DNA of 64,000 nt from Alteriqipengyuania bathyomarina_B (GCF_038594605.1 NZ_JBCFZM010000001.1:372001-436000); one strand, 5' to 3'. Shown: positions 36,343 through 44,532, counted from the first letter of the stretch. Notes: a model not told the origin generated them from the letters alone. Translations and numbers: made by a program.

Positions 36343-37583
36343 TGGGTGAAACCCTTTTCCTCGCGCACCGCGTGCCGTTTCCGCCCGATCGCGGTGACAA
36401 GATCCGTTCGCACCACGTGTTGCGAGCGCTCGCTGCGCTTGGGCCGGTCCATGTCGGCACGTTCAACGACGCGTCGGGTTATGGCGATCAGTTTCTTACC
36501 GGGATCGCGGCCAGCCATTACCTCGTTCCGAGCCGCAAGCCAGATCTGCTTGCCGCAGCCGAGGCCATGATGCGCGGTCAGCCCGTCAGCCTCGCTGCCT
36601 TTGCACATGCAGGCTTGCGCGAGTGGGTGGATCAGGTGCTCAATTATCGCCCGATCGACGCAATCTACGTTTTCTCCGGGCAGATGGCGCAATATGTGCC
36701 CCCGCACTTCCCGGGGCGCACCATCCTCGACCTGTGCGACGTCGATAGCGCCAAATTCGATGCTTACGGCGATGTCGGCCATGGCCCCAAGGCGTGGGTT
36801 CATGCGCGCGAAGGGCGCATGCTGCGTGCGGAGGAGGAGCGCTTTGCCCGTGCTGCCGATACCACGCTGCTGATCAGCGAGAACGAAGCGAACCTGTTTC
36901 GCACCCGGGTCACGAGCATGCACCAGATCGACCTGCAGGTGATGCGCAACGGGATCGATGCGCAGTTTTTCGCCCCCGATGCGGTGCCGCCGCAACCCAC
37001 GCTATACGGGCCGGGCCCGAACATCGTGTTCACCGGGCAGATGGATTACGCGCCCAATATTGCGGCCGTGGTGCGCATGGTGGATCGCATCCTGCCCGCC
37101 ATCCGCAAGCGCCGAGCCAGCGCCGAGTTCCACATCGTGGGCCGCGCGCCGACCGCCGCGGTAAAGGCGCTTGGCCGACAGGACGGCGTGACCGTATGGG
37201 GCGAAGTTTCCGACGTAAGGCCATTTATCGCCGAAGCGGACCTTGTGGCTGCGCCCCTCACCATCGCGCGCGGTATTCAGAACAAGGTGCTGGAGGCCAT
37301 GGCGATGGCCAAGCCGGTGCTGCTTTCGCCCGAAGCTGCGACCGGGATCGACGCCGAGGATGGCGTGCAATTCACTATCGCCGAGGGCGACCGGATGATG
37401 ATCGGGCGTGCGCTCGCGCTGTTCGAGGATCGCTCGAAAGCCGATGCAATGGGCAAGGCCGCGCGAGCATTCGTGCTCGACAAGCAGAGCTGGCCTGCGA
37501 TGCTGGCCGGGCTGGGCGATCTGCTGCGTCCGCCACACGGACAGCCACTAGAGGTTTCCGGCCCGGTGCGCGATGCCGCCTGA
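36342..37583 (+). CDS. XrtA/PEP-CTERM system glycosyltransferase (TIGR03087-like, GT4)
   Basis: 413-residue GT-B glycosyltransferase. The N-terminus FLAHRVPFPPDRGDKIRSHHVLRAL is typical of the group; the C-terminal nucleotide-sugar domain shows NIVFTGQMDYAPNIAAV, EFHIVGRAPTAAV, VRPFIAEADLVAAPL and the NKVLEAMAMAKPVL region with its glutamate. The donor and acceptor are unknown. It starts by TAATG overlap with the FemAB-like gene and overlaps the exosortase gene by 11 bp. Confidence 0.92.
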   Translation: MGETLFLAHRVPFPPDRGDKIRSHHVLRALAALGPVHVGTFNDASGYGDQFLTGIAASHYLVPSRKPDLLAAAEAMMRGQPVSLAAFAHAGLREWVDQVLNYRPIDAIYVFSGQMAQYVPPHFPGRTILDLCDVDSAKFDAYGDVGHGPKAWVHAREGRMLRAEEERFARAADTTLLISENEANLFRTRVTSMHQIDLQVMRNGIDAQFFAPDAVPPQPTLYGPGPNIVFTGQMDYAPNIAAVVRMVDRILPAIRKRRASAEFHIVGRAPTAAVKALGRQDGVTVWGEVSDVRPFIAEADLVAAPLTIARGIQNKVLEAMAMAKPVLLSPEAATGIDAEDGVQFTIAEGDRMMIGRALALFEDRSKADAMGKAARAFVLDKQSWPAMLAGLGDLLRPPHGQPLEVSGPVRDAA

Positions 37584-39123
37584 GATCATTCGCCAGAATC
37601 GCTCGGCCGCCGTTGCGGCCTTGCTTCATCGGTTGCCCGCTGCATGGGCACGTGCGCTCGGCTGGCTTGCGCTGGTGTGGGCTGCCGCCTTCGTCCTCAC
37701 CGCACCGCAGTGGATCGACATGGCGCGCCAGTGGTGGACCATGTCGACCTATCAGCACATCCTGTTCGTGCCGCCGATCATCGTCTGGCTGGTCTGGAGC
37801 AGGCGCGAGGTTCTCGCGCGGCTCAATCCACAAGCATGGTGGCCGGGGCTCGTGATTGTCGCTGGCGCGCTGGCGGTCTGGCTCGCCGGATCGCTGACCT
37901 CGCTCGATCTGTTCGCGCAGGCGGGCGCTGTGCTGATTCTGCAAAGCGCTACGCTGACGCTGCTCGGGCCGCGGGTTGGGGCGGTTCTGCTATTCCCACT
38001 CGCCTTCGCGGCCTTTCTCGTGCCGTTCGGTGAAGAGATTGTCGTGCCGCTGCAGATGCTAACGGCGGAGATGACCATTGCACTGACCCACCTGAGCGGC
38101 ATTCGAGCCGAGATCGACGGCGTGTTCATTGATACCCCTGCCGGTCTGTTCGAGGTCGCGGAAGCCTGTGCCGGAGTTCAGTTCGTGGTCGCGATGGTGA
38201 CGCTCGGCGTTCTCGCAGCCAAGCTGGGAATGGAGCGATGGCCGCGCCGGATCGCGCTGCTGGCGCTGTGCGTCGTCGTCCCAATCCTCGCCAACGGGGT
38301 CCGCGCATGGGGCACGATCGCGATCGCACAGGTGATCGGGATCGAGCGGGCGGGCGGCGTCGACCACATCATCTATGGCTGGGTCTTCTTCGCCATCGTC
38401 GTTGCGCTGGTAATGGCGCTGGCGTGGCGCTGGTTCGACCGCGATCCGCAGTCTGAGGCGCTTGGTTCAGCCGCCCTTGCCGAACATCCTCTGGTTGCCG
38501 CAGCGGATCGGTTGACCACACGGACGAGCACGCTGGCGCCAATCCTCACCGCGCTGATCCTGTTGATCGGCCTGTGGGCCGGGCTGGCGCATGCCTCCAT
38601 GACCCCACCGGCGCCCGCCGTGCCGCAAGTCGAAGGTTGGGCGGTAGCGGAGACGACCGAAGCACGAGGCTGGCAGCCTCTGGGCCCGTCGGCGAGCCAT
38701 CGCTTGCATGCGGTCTATGAGGACGCGCAAGGGCGCAGCGTCGATGTCTATCTTGCGGCCTATGTTGGCGATGCCGATCCCACCGCAGGGCGCGAGGGCG
38801 CGGTCCCTCCGAATACGGCATGGCGACTGTTGGCGCCGACAACCGCCCCGGATGCGATGTTCGGCGAGGAATTGCTGGCTGCCGGGGTCGACCGCAGGCT
38901 TGCCTGGACCAGCTATGTTTCTGGCGGATGGGCTACGTCCAGCGCGATCGGATTGCGGCTTTCGGGCTTGGGTGATCGCCTGATGCTGCGCTCGGAGCCG
39001 CGCTGGCTGGTGATCCTTTCCTCAACCGACAGACCCAACGCTCCGGCGGCGGATGCCCTCGAACGCTTCTATGAGCGGTCCGGCGGGCCTGCCGCGCTGG
39101 TCGCGCAGGCGCAATCGCGCTAG
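37573..39123 (+). CDS. xrtA: Exosortase A (XrtA) fused to an EpsI domain
   Basis: Membrane transpeptidase-like protease that in family members processes the C-terminal PEP-CTERM signal of exported proteins. About eight membrane spans fill residues 25-290. The catalytic set is C199 in VAEACAGVQFV, R244 in NGVRAWG and H265 in GGVDHIIYGW. After a last span near 318-340 comes an EpsI-like (DUF3485) soluble domain (about 350-510, VEGWAVAETTEARGWQPLGPSASHR). In many bacteria EpsI is a separate gene; here it is fused, giving 516 residues. It overlaps the glycosyltransferase gene by 11 bp. Confidence 0.94.
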   Translation: MPPEIIRQNRSAAVAALLHRLPAAWARALGWLALVWAAAFVLTAPQWIDMARQWWTMSTYQHILFVPPIIVWLVWSRREVLARLNPQAWWPGLVIVAGALAVWLAGSLTSLDLFAQAGAVLILQSATLTLLGPRVGAVLLFPLAFAAFLVPFGEEIVVPLQMLTAEMTIALTHLSGIRAEIDGVFIDTPAGLFEVAEACAGVQFVVAMVTLGVLAAKLGMERWPRRIALLALCVVVPILANGVRAWGTIAIAQVIGIERAGGVDHIIYGWVFFAIVVALVMALAWRWFDRDPQSEALGSAALAEHPLVAAADRLTTRTSTLAPILTALILLIGLWAGLAHASMTPPAPAVPQVEGWAVAETTEARGWQPLGPSASHRLHAVYEDAQGRSVDVYLAAYVGDADPTAGREGAVPPNTAWRLLAPTTAPDAMFGEELLAAGVDRRLAWTSYVSGGWATSSAIGLRLSGLGDRLMLRSEPRWLVILSSTDRPNAPAADALERFYERSGGPAALVAQAQSR

Positions 39124-39132
39124 GCGACGCGA

Positions 39133-41031
39133 ATGTGCGGCATTGCAGGCCTATTCACGCGCGATCCGCAGGCGCAAATCGACGCTTCGGTGCTTACCCG
39201 TATGCGCGACGCCATGGTCCATCGCGGACCCGACGGGGCAGGGCTGTGGGCCGATAGCGGCGTAGGGCTCTCCCATCGGCGGCTTTCGATCATCGATGTC
39301 GAGGGTTCGCCCCAGCCGATGCACTCGGCGGACGGGCGCGCGGTCATCGTCTTTAACGGCGAGATCTACAATTACCGCGCCCTTCGCGAGGAACTTGGCG
39401 AACTTGGTCATCGCTTTCGGACTCAGGGCGATACCGAGGTAATTCTTGCCGCGTGGCGCGAGTGGGGGGTGCAGTGCCTGCACCGGCTCGACGGCATGTT
39501 CGCCTTTGCGATCTACGACCGGCAGACCCGTCAGCTGTTCCTCGCCCGCGACCGGTTCGGCGTGAAGCCGCTCTTCACTGTGGTGCTTCCAGACGGAACG
39601 TTTGCTTTCGCTTCGGAACTCAAGGGCTTGCTGGCGCATCCTCAAGTCGGTCGTCGCATCGATCCGCTCGCGATCGAGGACTTTTTCGCGTGGGGCTACG
39701 TGCCCGATCACCGGTCGATGATCGCCGGGGTCGAGAAGCTGCCTGCGGGCCATTACCGCCTGATCGAACACGGCAAGGCTCCATCCGCGCCGGTGGAGTG
39801 GTACGACATCTCTTTCGCTGACCGCCATACCCTTGGCGAGCATGACGAGGGCGATGCGATCCGGGGGCGGCTGCGCGACGCAGTCTCTTCGCGCATGGTC
39901 AGCGACGTGCCCATTGGCGCATTCCTTTCCGGCGGGGTCGACAGCTCGACGGTTGTCGCGCTGATGGCAGGGCTCGCGAGCCAGCCGGTCACCACCTGCT
40001 CGATCGGCTTCGACGTAGCCGAACTGGACGAGACGGCGCACGCGCGGCTGATCGCGCGCCAGTTTTCGACCGATCACCACGAGCGGATCGTCGACCCCGC
40101 GATGTTCGACCGGATCGACCGGCTTGCGCGCATATTCGACGAACCCTTCGCCGATGCGTCCGCGCTGCCCACTGTCGAAGTCTGCGCGCTCGCTCGACAA
40201 CATGTCACCGTAGCGCTCTCGGGTGACGGCGCGGACGAAGCCTTTGCCGGCTATCGCCGCCATGTCTTCCACGCGGCGGAAGAGCGCGCGCGTGGCGCAT
40301 TGCCTGCAGGGCTCAGGCGAGCCGCCTTCGGGCCGCTAGCCGCGCTTTATCCCAAGGCCGACTGGGCACCGCGACCTCTGCGCGCGAAATCGACGCTCCG
40401 GGCGCTCGCGCTTTCGGGGGATGAGGCCTATGCCCGGGCGCTATGCGTCATGGCGCCGGATGCGCGATCGGCGATCTTCTCGAAGGCGATGACGCGTGAA
40501 CTCGGCGGCTATCGCGCCGAGCAACCATTGATCGACCTGATGCGAAATGCGCCCGCCCGCAACGGGCTGGACCGGGCGCAATATGCCGATCTCAAATTCT
40601 GGTTGCCCGGCGATATCCTGACCAAGGTCGACCGGACGAGCATGGCGGTCAGCCTCGAAGCGCGCGAACCCCTTCTCGACCATCGCCTCGTGGAATTCGC
40701 TGCGGGTCTGCCGCACAACCGGCGCGTGTCGGGCATGGAGGGCAAGTTTGCTATGAAGCGGGCGATGGAAGGCACGCTACCGGGCGAAATTCTCTACCGA
40801 GCCAAGCAGGGCTTCGTTCTGCCGATTGCCCAGTGGTTCCGTGGTGAACTGAAGGATGCAGCCCGCGCTGCCGCACGCAGTGAGACGCTACTCGATACGG
40901 GGTGGTTCGATGCCGACGCGCTTTCGCGCATGGCAGAAGACCATATTTCCGGGCGGCGCGATCGCGCCCGCGAGCTGTGGCAACTGCTAATGCTTGATCG
41001 CAGCATGAGTCTTTTGGGTAACACGGCCTGA
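39133..41031 (+). CDS. XrtA/PEP-CTERM system amidotransferase (asparagine synthase-like)
   Basis: 632-residue class II glutamine amidotransferase plus synthetase. The nucleophile is Cys2 (MCGIAGLF), followed by HRGPDGAG, SHRRLSIID and VFNGEIYNY in the glutaminase domain. The synthetase domain has the pyrophosphate loop FLSGGVDSSTVVALM and ALSGDGADEAFAGYRRH. It probably amidates an acid group in the polysaccharide or its precursor, not free aspartate. It lies 9 bp after the exosortase gene and is the last gene of the plus arm. Its 3' end contains the first copy of an 18-bp direct repeat. Confidence 0.94.
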   Translation: MCGIAGLFTRDPQAQIDASVLTRMRDAMVHRGPDGAGLWADSGVGLSHRRLSIIDVEGSPQPMHSADGRAVIVFNGEIYNYRALREELGELGHRFRTQGDTEVILAAWREWGVQCLHRLDGMFAFAIYDRQTRQLFLARDRFGVKPLFTVVLPDGTFAFASELKGLLAHPQVGRRIDPLAIEDFFAWGYVPDHRSMIAGVEKLPAGHYRLIEHGKAPSAPVEWYDISFADRHTLGEHDEGDAIRGRLRDAVSSRMVSDVPIGAFLSGGVDSSTVVALMAGLASQPVTTCSIGFDVAELDETAHARLIARQFSTDHHERIVDPAMFDRIDRLARIFDEPFADASALPTVEVCALARQHVTVALSGDGADEAFAGYRRHVFHAAEERARGALPAGLRRAAFGPLAALYPKADWAPRPLRAKSTLRALALSGDEAYARALCVMAPDARSAIFSKAMTRELGGYRAEQPLIDLMRNAPARNGLDRAQYADLKFWLPGDILTKVDRTSMAVSLEAREPLLDHRLVEFAAGLPHNRRVSGMEGKFAMKRAMEGTLPGEILYRAKQGFVLPIAQWFRGELKDAARAAARSETLLDTGWFDADALSRMAEDHISGRRDRARELWQLLMLDRSMSLLGNTA

Positions 41032-41078
41032 GTCTTTCGAGTCACAGGATGTGAGTCTTTTGGGTAACAATAAGACTC
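41006..41078 (+). repeat. 18-bp direct repeat and adjoining hairpin at the end of the amidotransferase gene
   Basis: The sequence TGAGTCTTTTGGGTAACA occurs at 41006-41023 (inside the last codons of the amidotransferase gene) and again, identical, at 41052-41069 in the intergenic region. The second copy can also fold: GAGTCTT (41053-41059) pairs with AAGACTC (41072-41078) around a 12-base loop. There is no T-run after the stem, so it is not an ordinary terminator. It may be a partial duplication of the gene end or a protein-binding site. Confidence 0.7.
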
Positions 41079-41156
41079 GACCCAGCGTAAAAATGACTCA
41101 AACCGCTATTATGGTTAATTAAGTATTGCGACAGACTCCTTCGCAGAGTTAGATTC
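41007..41156. promoter_or_regulatory. Cluster of eight GANTC (CcrM-type) sites upstream of the rpfF-like gene
   Basis: GANTC occurs at 41007, 41030, 41039, 41053, 41074, 41095, 41134 and 41152 (seven GAGTC/GACTC and one GATTC). About 0.6 would be expected in 150 bp at uniform composition. GANTC is the methylation target of the cell-cycle methyltransferase CcrM in alphaproteobacteria (established knowledge). The region ends 50 bp before the start of the rpfF-like gene and is more AT-rich than its surroundings (for example around 41101-41125), so it probably contains that gene's promoter. Confidence 0.6.
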
Positions 41157-41205
41157 ACGTCCGATCATGATTGAATGTTCGTGGTCGAGACAGCGGGGGG
41201 TCGCG

Positions 41206-42132
41206 ATGAACCGGGTCAGCACCAATTTCGAACGCCACATAATTCTCGACGAGGCGGGTGATCCCATCCTTGTCGAAGACGCCCCTGCAATCACGACCGA
41301 GCTGTTCGCGCTTCGCGAACTTCGGGTCGAGTATGATGCCGACACGAAGGCCCTGTGGACCAATATGGTACCCAAGGGGCGCCCAAGCTTCACGCCCTCG
41401 ATGCTTGCCGATTTCGAGGCGTGGCAGGACCTGATCGAGGCTAGCTTTAGCCCTCGGGATCTGCGCTTTCTGGTGCTTGGCAGCCACGCGCCCGGCGTGT
41501 TCTGCTATGGCGGCGATCTGGCGCTTTTCCGCGAACTTATCCAGTCCGGTAATCGCGACGCCCTAGTCGATTATGGCCATCGCTGCTGCCGCATCCTTCA
41601 TCGCAATATCGCGACCCTCGGCTTGCCCGTGTTGACCATAGGCATGGTGCAGGGCGATGCGCTTGGCGGCGGGCTGGAAGCACTGCTCTCTTTCGATTTC
41701 ATCATTGCCGAACAAAGCGCGAGTTTCGGGCTGCCGGAAATCATGTTCGGTCTGTTCCCCGGGATGGGCGCGCACGCCTTTCTCAGCCGTCAACTCGGCA
41801 GTGTCGCTGCCGAACGGCTGATAACCTCGGGCAAGACCTTCTCCGCCGCCGAGATGCTCGAGATCGGTTTGGTCCACGAAGTGGTGCCCGACGGCGCGGG
41901 CGAGGCTGCGGTGCAGCGTTTCATCGAGAAGAATACGCGTCGTCATGCCGGCCTGCTCGGCTCGCGCCGGGCGATCAAGCGCAGCTGGGACCTTTCGCTC
42001 GCCGAGCTGACGGAGATCACCGAGATCTGGGCCGACACCGCGCTCAAACTGAGCGAGCGCGACTTGAAGCTGATGGCCCGCCTCGCCGAAAAGCAGCGCC
42101 TCGTTGCGCGCAAACACCTCGCCACGGTCTGA
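41206..42132 (+). CDS. rpfF: RpfF-like crotonase: probable DSF-family fatty-acid signal synthase
   Basis: 308-residue crotonase-fold protein matching Xanthomonas RpfF, which makes cis-2-unsaturated fatty acid signals (DSF) from 3-hydroxyacyl-ACP by dehydration and thioester hydrolysis. Shared blocks are YGGDLALFRELIQSGNR then LVDYGHRCCR, VQGDALGGGLEALLSFDFIIAEQ, GLPEIMFGLFPGMGAHAFLSRQL and ITEIWADTALKLSERDL. The two glutamates that define RpfF (E141/E161 in Xanthomonas) are present as E158 and E178, at the same spacing of 20. ATG 41206 is preferred, with ggggggtcgcg upstream; ATG 41167 is possible. The N-terminus is about 18 residues longer than RpfF. No rpfC/rpfG sensor genes are in the window. 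An ordinary enoyl-CoA hydratase is less likely. Confidence 0.82.
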   Translation: MNRVSTNFERHIILDEAGDPILVEDAPAITTELFALRELRVEYDADTKALWTNMVPKGRPSFTPSMLADFEAWQDLIEASFSPRDLRFLVLGSHAPGVFCYGGDLALFRELIQSGNRDALVDYGHRCCRILHRNIATLGLPVLTIGMVQGDALGGGLEALLSFDFIIAEQSASFGLPEIMFGLFPGMGAHAFLSRQLGSVAAERLITSGKTFSAAEMLEIGLVHEVVPDGAGEAAVQRFIEKNTRRHAGLLGSRRAIKRSWDLSLAELTEITEIWADTALKLSERDLKLMARLAEKQRLVARKHLATV

Positions 42133-42143
42133 ACCGTTCCGGC

Positions 42144-43262
42144 CTAAGCTACCCCGTGGCCGCTGGCCATGTAATCGGCACTCTGCATCTCACGCAGGCG
42201 GCTGACCGTACGTTCGAACTCGAAACTGCCGTCACCTGAAGGATAGAGCGCTTCGGGATCGGCAGCGGCGGTTGCGAACAGCTTCACCTTGTTCTCGTAC
42301 AGCGCGTCGATCAGCTTAGTGAAGCGGATCGCTTCGTTGCGGTTTTCCGGCCCCAGCACCGGAATGGCGACCACGATCACCGTATGATAGGCGCGTGCGA
42401 TAGCGAGGTAGTCGGCCGCGCCCCGGTTCTCTCCGCACAGGCGCTTGAAACTGAACACGGCCACGCCCTTGAGGCTCTTTGGCACATGAAGTGATCGCCC
42501 ACCGCCAAGATCGAGTTCCCCGCTTGGCACATGCTCGGCATCTTCGGGGGCATAATCGGTCAGGCGGAAGAATGCTTCGCGCACCTGTTCGGTCGCCGCG
42601 TCGCCCACCGGCGTATGCCAGCTATCCAGCCCGCCGAGGCGTTCCATCCGGTAATCGGTCGGCCCGTTGAGCGAGAGCGTGTCCAGCTTGCGTTCGACCA
42701 GTTCGATGAAGGGCAAGAACAGCGACCGGTTGAGGCCGTCCTTATAAAGGTCGTGCGGCGGGCGATTGCTGGTGGTGACGATGGTCACACCGTGATCCTC
42801 GATCAGCGGAGTGAACAGCCGCGCCATGATCGCCGCATCGGCGGTGTTGTTCACTACCATCTCGTCGAAGGCGAGACAGCGCACCTCCTCCGCGATCCGG
42901 GCCGCAACCCTGCGCACCGGCCCCTCGGCCTTGGCCTTGCGCTCTTGCGCGATCATCGCATCGACTTCGAGCATGAAGGCGTGGAAGTGCACCCGGCGCT
43001 TCTTCTCGATATCGAGGCATTCGTAGAACAGGTCCATCAGCATGCTCTTGCCGCGCCCGACGCCGCCCCACATGTAGATCCCGCGTACCGGCTCTGCCTT
43101 GCGGCCGCGCAGCTTGGCGAGCAGGCCCGATGGCTTGTCGCCGCCGCTTTCCAACGCCGATTGCAGCCGATCCAGTTCAACCGCAGCGGCGTGCTGATCC
43201 GCGTCCTCGCGCAGCTCGCCAGCATCGAGCAATTCCTCGTAACGCGCGAGAACGCCGGTCAT
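42144..43262 (-). CDS. zapE: Cell division protein ZapE (AFG1-like ATPase)
   Basis: 372-residue AAA-type ATPase that in E. coli acts at the Z-ring late in division. Walker A is GGVGRGKS (about 66-73), Walker B VRCLAFDEMVV, followed by VTIVTTSNRPPHDLYKDGLNRSLFLPFI, a strong family signature, and the C-terminal IRFTKLIDALYENKVKLFATA. The start overlaps the stop of the upstream thioesterase gene by ATGA, so both are translated together with sdhB upstream. Confidence 0.95.
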   Translation of the reverse strand: MTGVLARYEELLDAGELREDADQHAAAVELDRLQSALESGGDKPSGLLAKLRGRKAEPVRGIYMWGGVGRGKSMLMDLFYECLDIEKKRRVHFHAFMLEVDAMIAQERKAKAEGPVRRVAARIAEEVRCLAFDEMVVNNTADAAIMARLFTPLIEDHGVTIVTTSNRPPHDLYKDGLNRSLFLPFIELVERKLDTLSLNGPTDYRMERLGGLDSWHTPVGDAATEQVREAFFRLTDYAPEDAEHVPSGELDLGGGRSLHVPKSLKGVAVFSFKRLCGENRGAADYLAIARAYHTVIVVAIPVLGPENRNEAIRFTKLIDALYENKVKLFATAAADPEALYPSGDGSFEFERTVSRLREMQSADYMASGHGVA

Positions 43263-43744
43263 GAGGAGGGCTCGCTACCCGAGTGCTTTCGTTTGCGAAT
43301 GATGCCCGAATAGCTGGCGACGACGCTGTCTTCCTGAACAACCTGCCCGCGCACGAACACCATACGGCCCGTTTCGCGCACGATTTCGGATAGGGCATCC
43401 AGCGGCTTCTCGGGGTCGCCTGCGCCAACGAACTGCGTCGAAAGCTCCAGCGTCAGCGCGGGGCCGGGCTCGCCATCGCCCAGCACGTGGACGGTCGCGA
43501 ACAGGGCGATGTCGATCAGACCCAGGATCGTCGCGCCGTGGAGCATTCCCTGCAGGTTGGTATGCCGATGCTCCGGCACCATGCGCAGGCGACATGCATC
43601 GCCCGCGGGGCCAGGCTCGCGACGGGTAACCAGATCGCCCATGACGACCGCGTTGAAGCGCGTTTTGTCATGCGGGTTCCAGCTATACCAGCCGTCACCG
43701 CCCGGGACTTCCCGGTAGTCGAAAAACGGATGAGGACGAACCAC
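43259..43744 (-). CDS. PaaI family hot-dog thioesterase
   Basis: 161-residue hot-dog fold protein. The thioesterase motif region is HRHTNLQGMLHGATILGLIDIALFATV, where the conserved HGG reads HGA, followed by ALTLELSTQFVGAGDPEKPLDALSEIVRETGRMVFVRGQVVQED and a C-terminal beta strand VVASYSGIIRKR. The likely role is hydrolysis of acyl-CoA thioesters. The frame is open through sdhB, but GTG 43744, 2 bp after the sdhB stop, is the natural start. Its stop overlaps zapE by ATGA. Confidence 0.85.
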   Translation of the reverse strand: MVRPHPFFDYREVPGGDGWYSWNPHDKTRFNAVVMGDLVTRREPGPAGDACRLRMVPEHRHTNLQGMLHGATILGLIDIALFATVHVLGDGEPGPALTLELSTQFVGAGDPEKPLDALSEIVRETGRMVFVRGQVVQEDSVVASYSGIIRKRKHSGSEPSS

Positions 43745-43746
43745 GC

Positions 43747-44532
43747 TCAGATAGCGCGTTCGGCGATCATCTTCTTGGTTTCGGCGATGGCCTTGGCCGG
43801 GCTGAGACCCTTGGGGCACACGTTCGCGCAGTTCATGATCGTGTGGCAGCGATAGAGCCGATACGGGTCTTCCAGCTGGTCGAGCCGTTCGCCGGTCATC
43901 TCGTCGCGGCTGTCGGCCAGCCAGCGATAGGCCTGCAGCAGGATCGCCGGGCCGAGGAACTTGTCGCTGTTCCACCAGTAGGACGGGCACGCGGTCGAAC
44001 AGCAGGCGCACAAAATGCACTCGTACAGGCCGTCGAGCTGCTCGCGCTCTTCGGGGCTCTGCAGCCGCTCCTTGCCGCTCGGCGTCGGGGTGACGGTCTG
44101 CAGCCAGGGGCGGATCGAGGCATATTGCGCGTAGAAATGCGTGAAGTCGGGGACCAAGTCCTTCACCACTTCCATGTGCGGCAGCGGCGTGATGCGGATT
44201 TCGCCGCCCAGATCCTCGATCGCGGTGGTGCAGGCGAGCGCGTTCGATCCGTTGATGTTCATCGCGCAAGACCCGCAGATCCCTTCGCGGCACGAACGGC
44301 GGAAGGTCAGCGTCGGATCGACATCGTTCTTGATCTTGAACAGCGCATCGAGAACCATCGGCCCACAGTCGTCGAGATCGACGTCGAACCGGTCATACCG
44401 CGGGTTTTCGCCACTGTCGGGATCGTAACGATAGATCTTGAACTTCTTGACCCGCCCGGCACCCTCGGCCGCGGGGTGGACCTCGCCCTTGTCGCGGATT
44501 TTGGAGTTCTTGGGGAGGGTGAAGGTCGCCAT
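43747..44532 (-). CDS. sdhB: Succinate dehydrogenase iron-sulfur subunit SdhB
   Basis: 261-residue Fe-S subunit of respiratory complex II. All three clusters are visible: 2Fe-2S cysteines in SCREGICGSCAMNINGSNALAC, 4Fe-4S in CILCACCSTACP and 3Fe-4S in CHTIMNCANVCPKGLSPA. The flavoprotein and anchor genes (sdhA, sdhC, sdhD) are not next to it; upstream lies a divergent SDR gene. It is followed directly by the thioesterase and zapE genes. The 170-bp upstream gap should hold its promoter. Confidence 0.97.
   Translation of the reverse strand: MATFTLPKNSKIRDKGEVHPAAEGAGRVKKFKIYRYDPDSGENPRYDRFDVDLDDCGPMVLDALFKIKNDVDPTLTFRRSCREGICGSCAMNINGSNALACTTAIEDLGGEIRITPLPHMEVVKDLVPDFTHFYAQYASIRPWLQTVTPTPSGKERLQSPEEREQLDGLYECILCACCSTACPSYWWNSDKFLGPAILLQAYRWLADSRDEMTGERLDQLEDPYRLYRCHTIMNCANVCPKGLSPAKAIAETKKMIAERAI

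Noticed and set aside
22254..41031. PEP-CTERM substrate gene within the locus
   Set aside because: No protein ends with a PEP motif followed by a membrane segment and basic residues; the barrel and autokinase C-termini do not fit.
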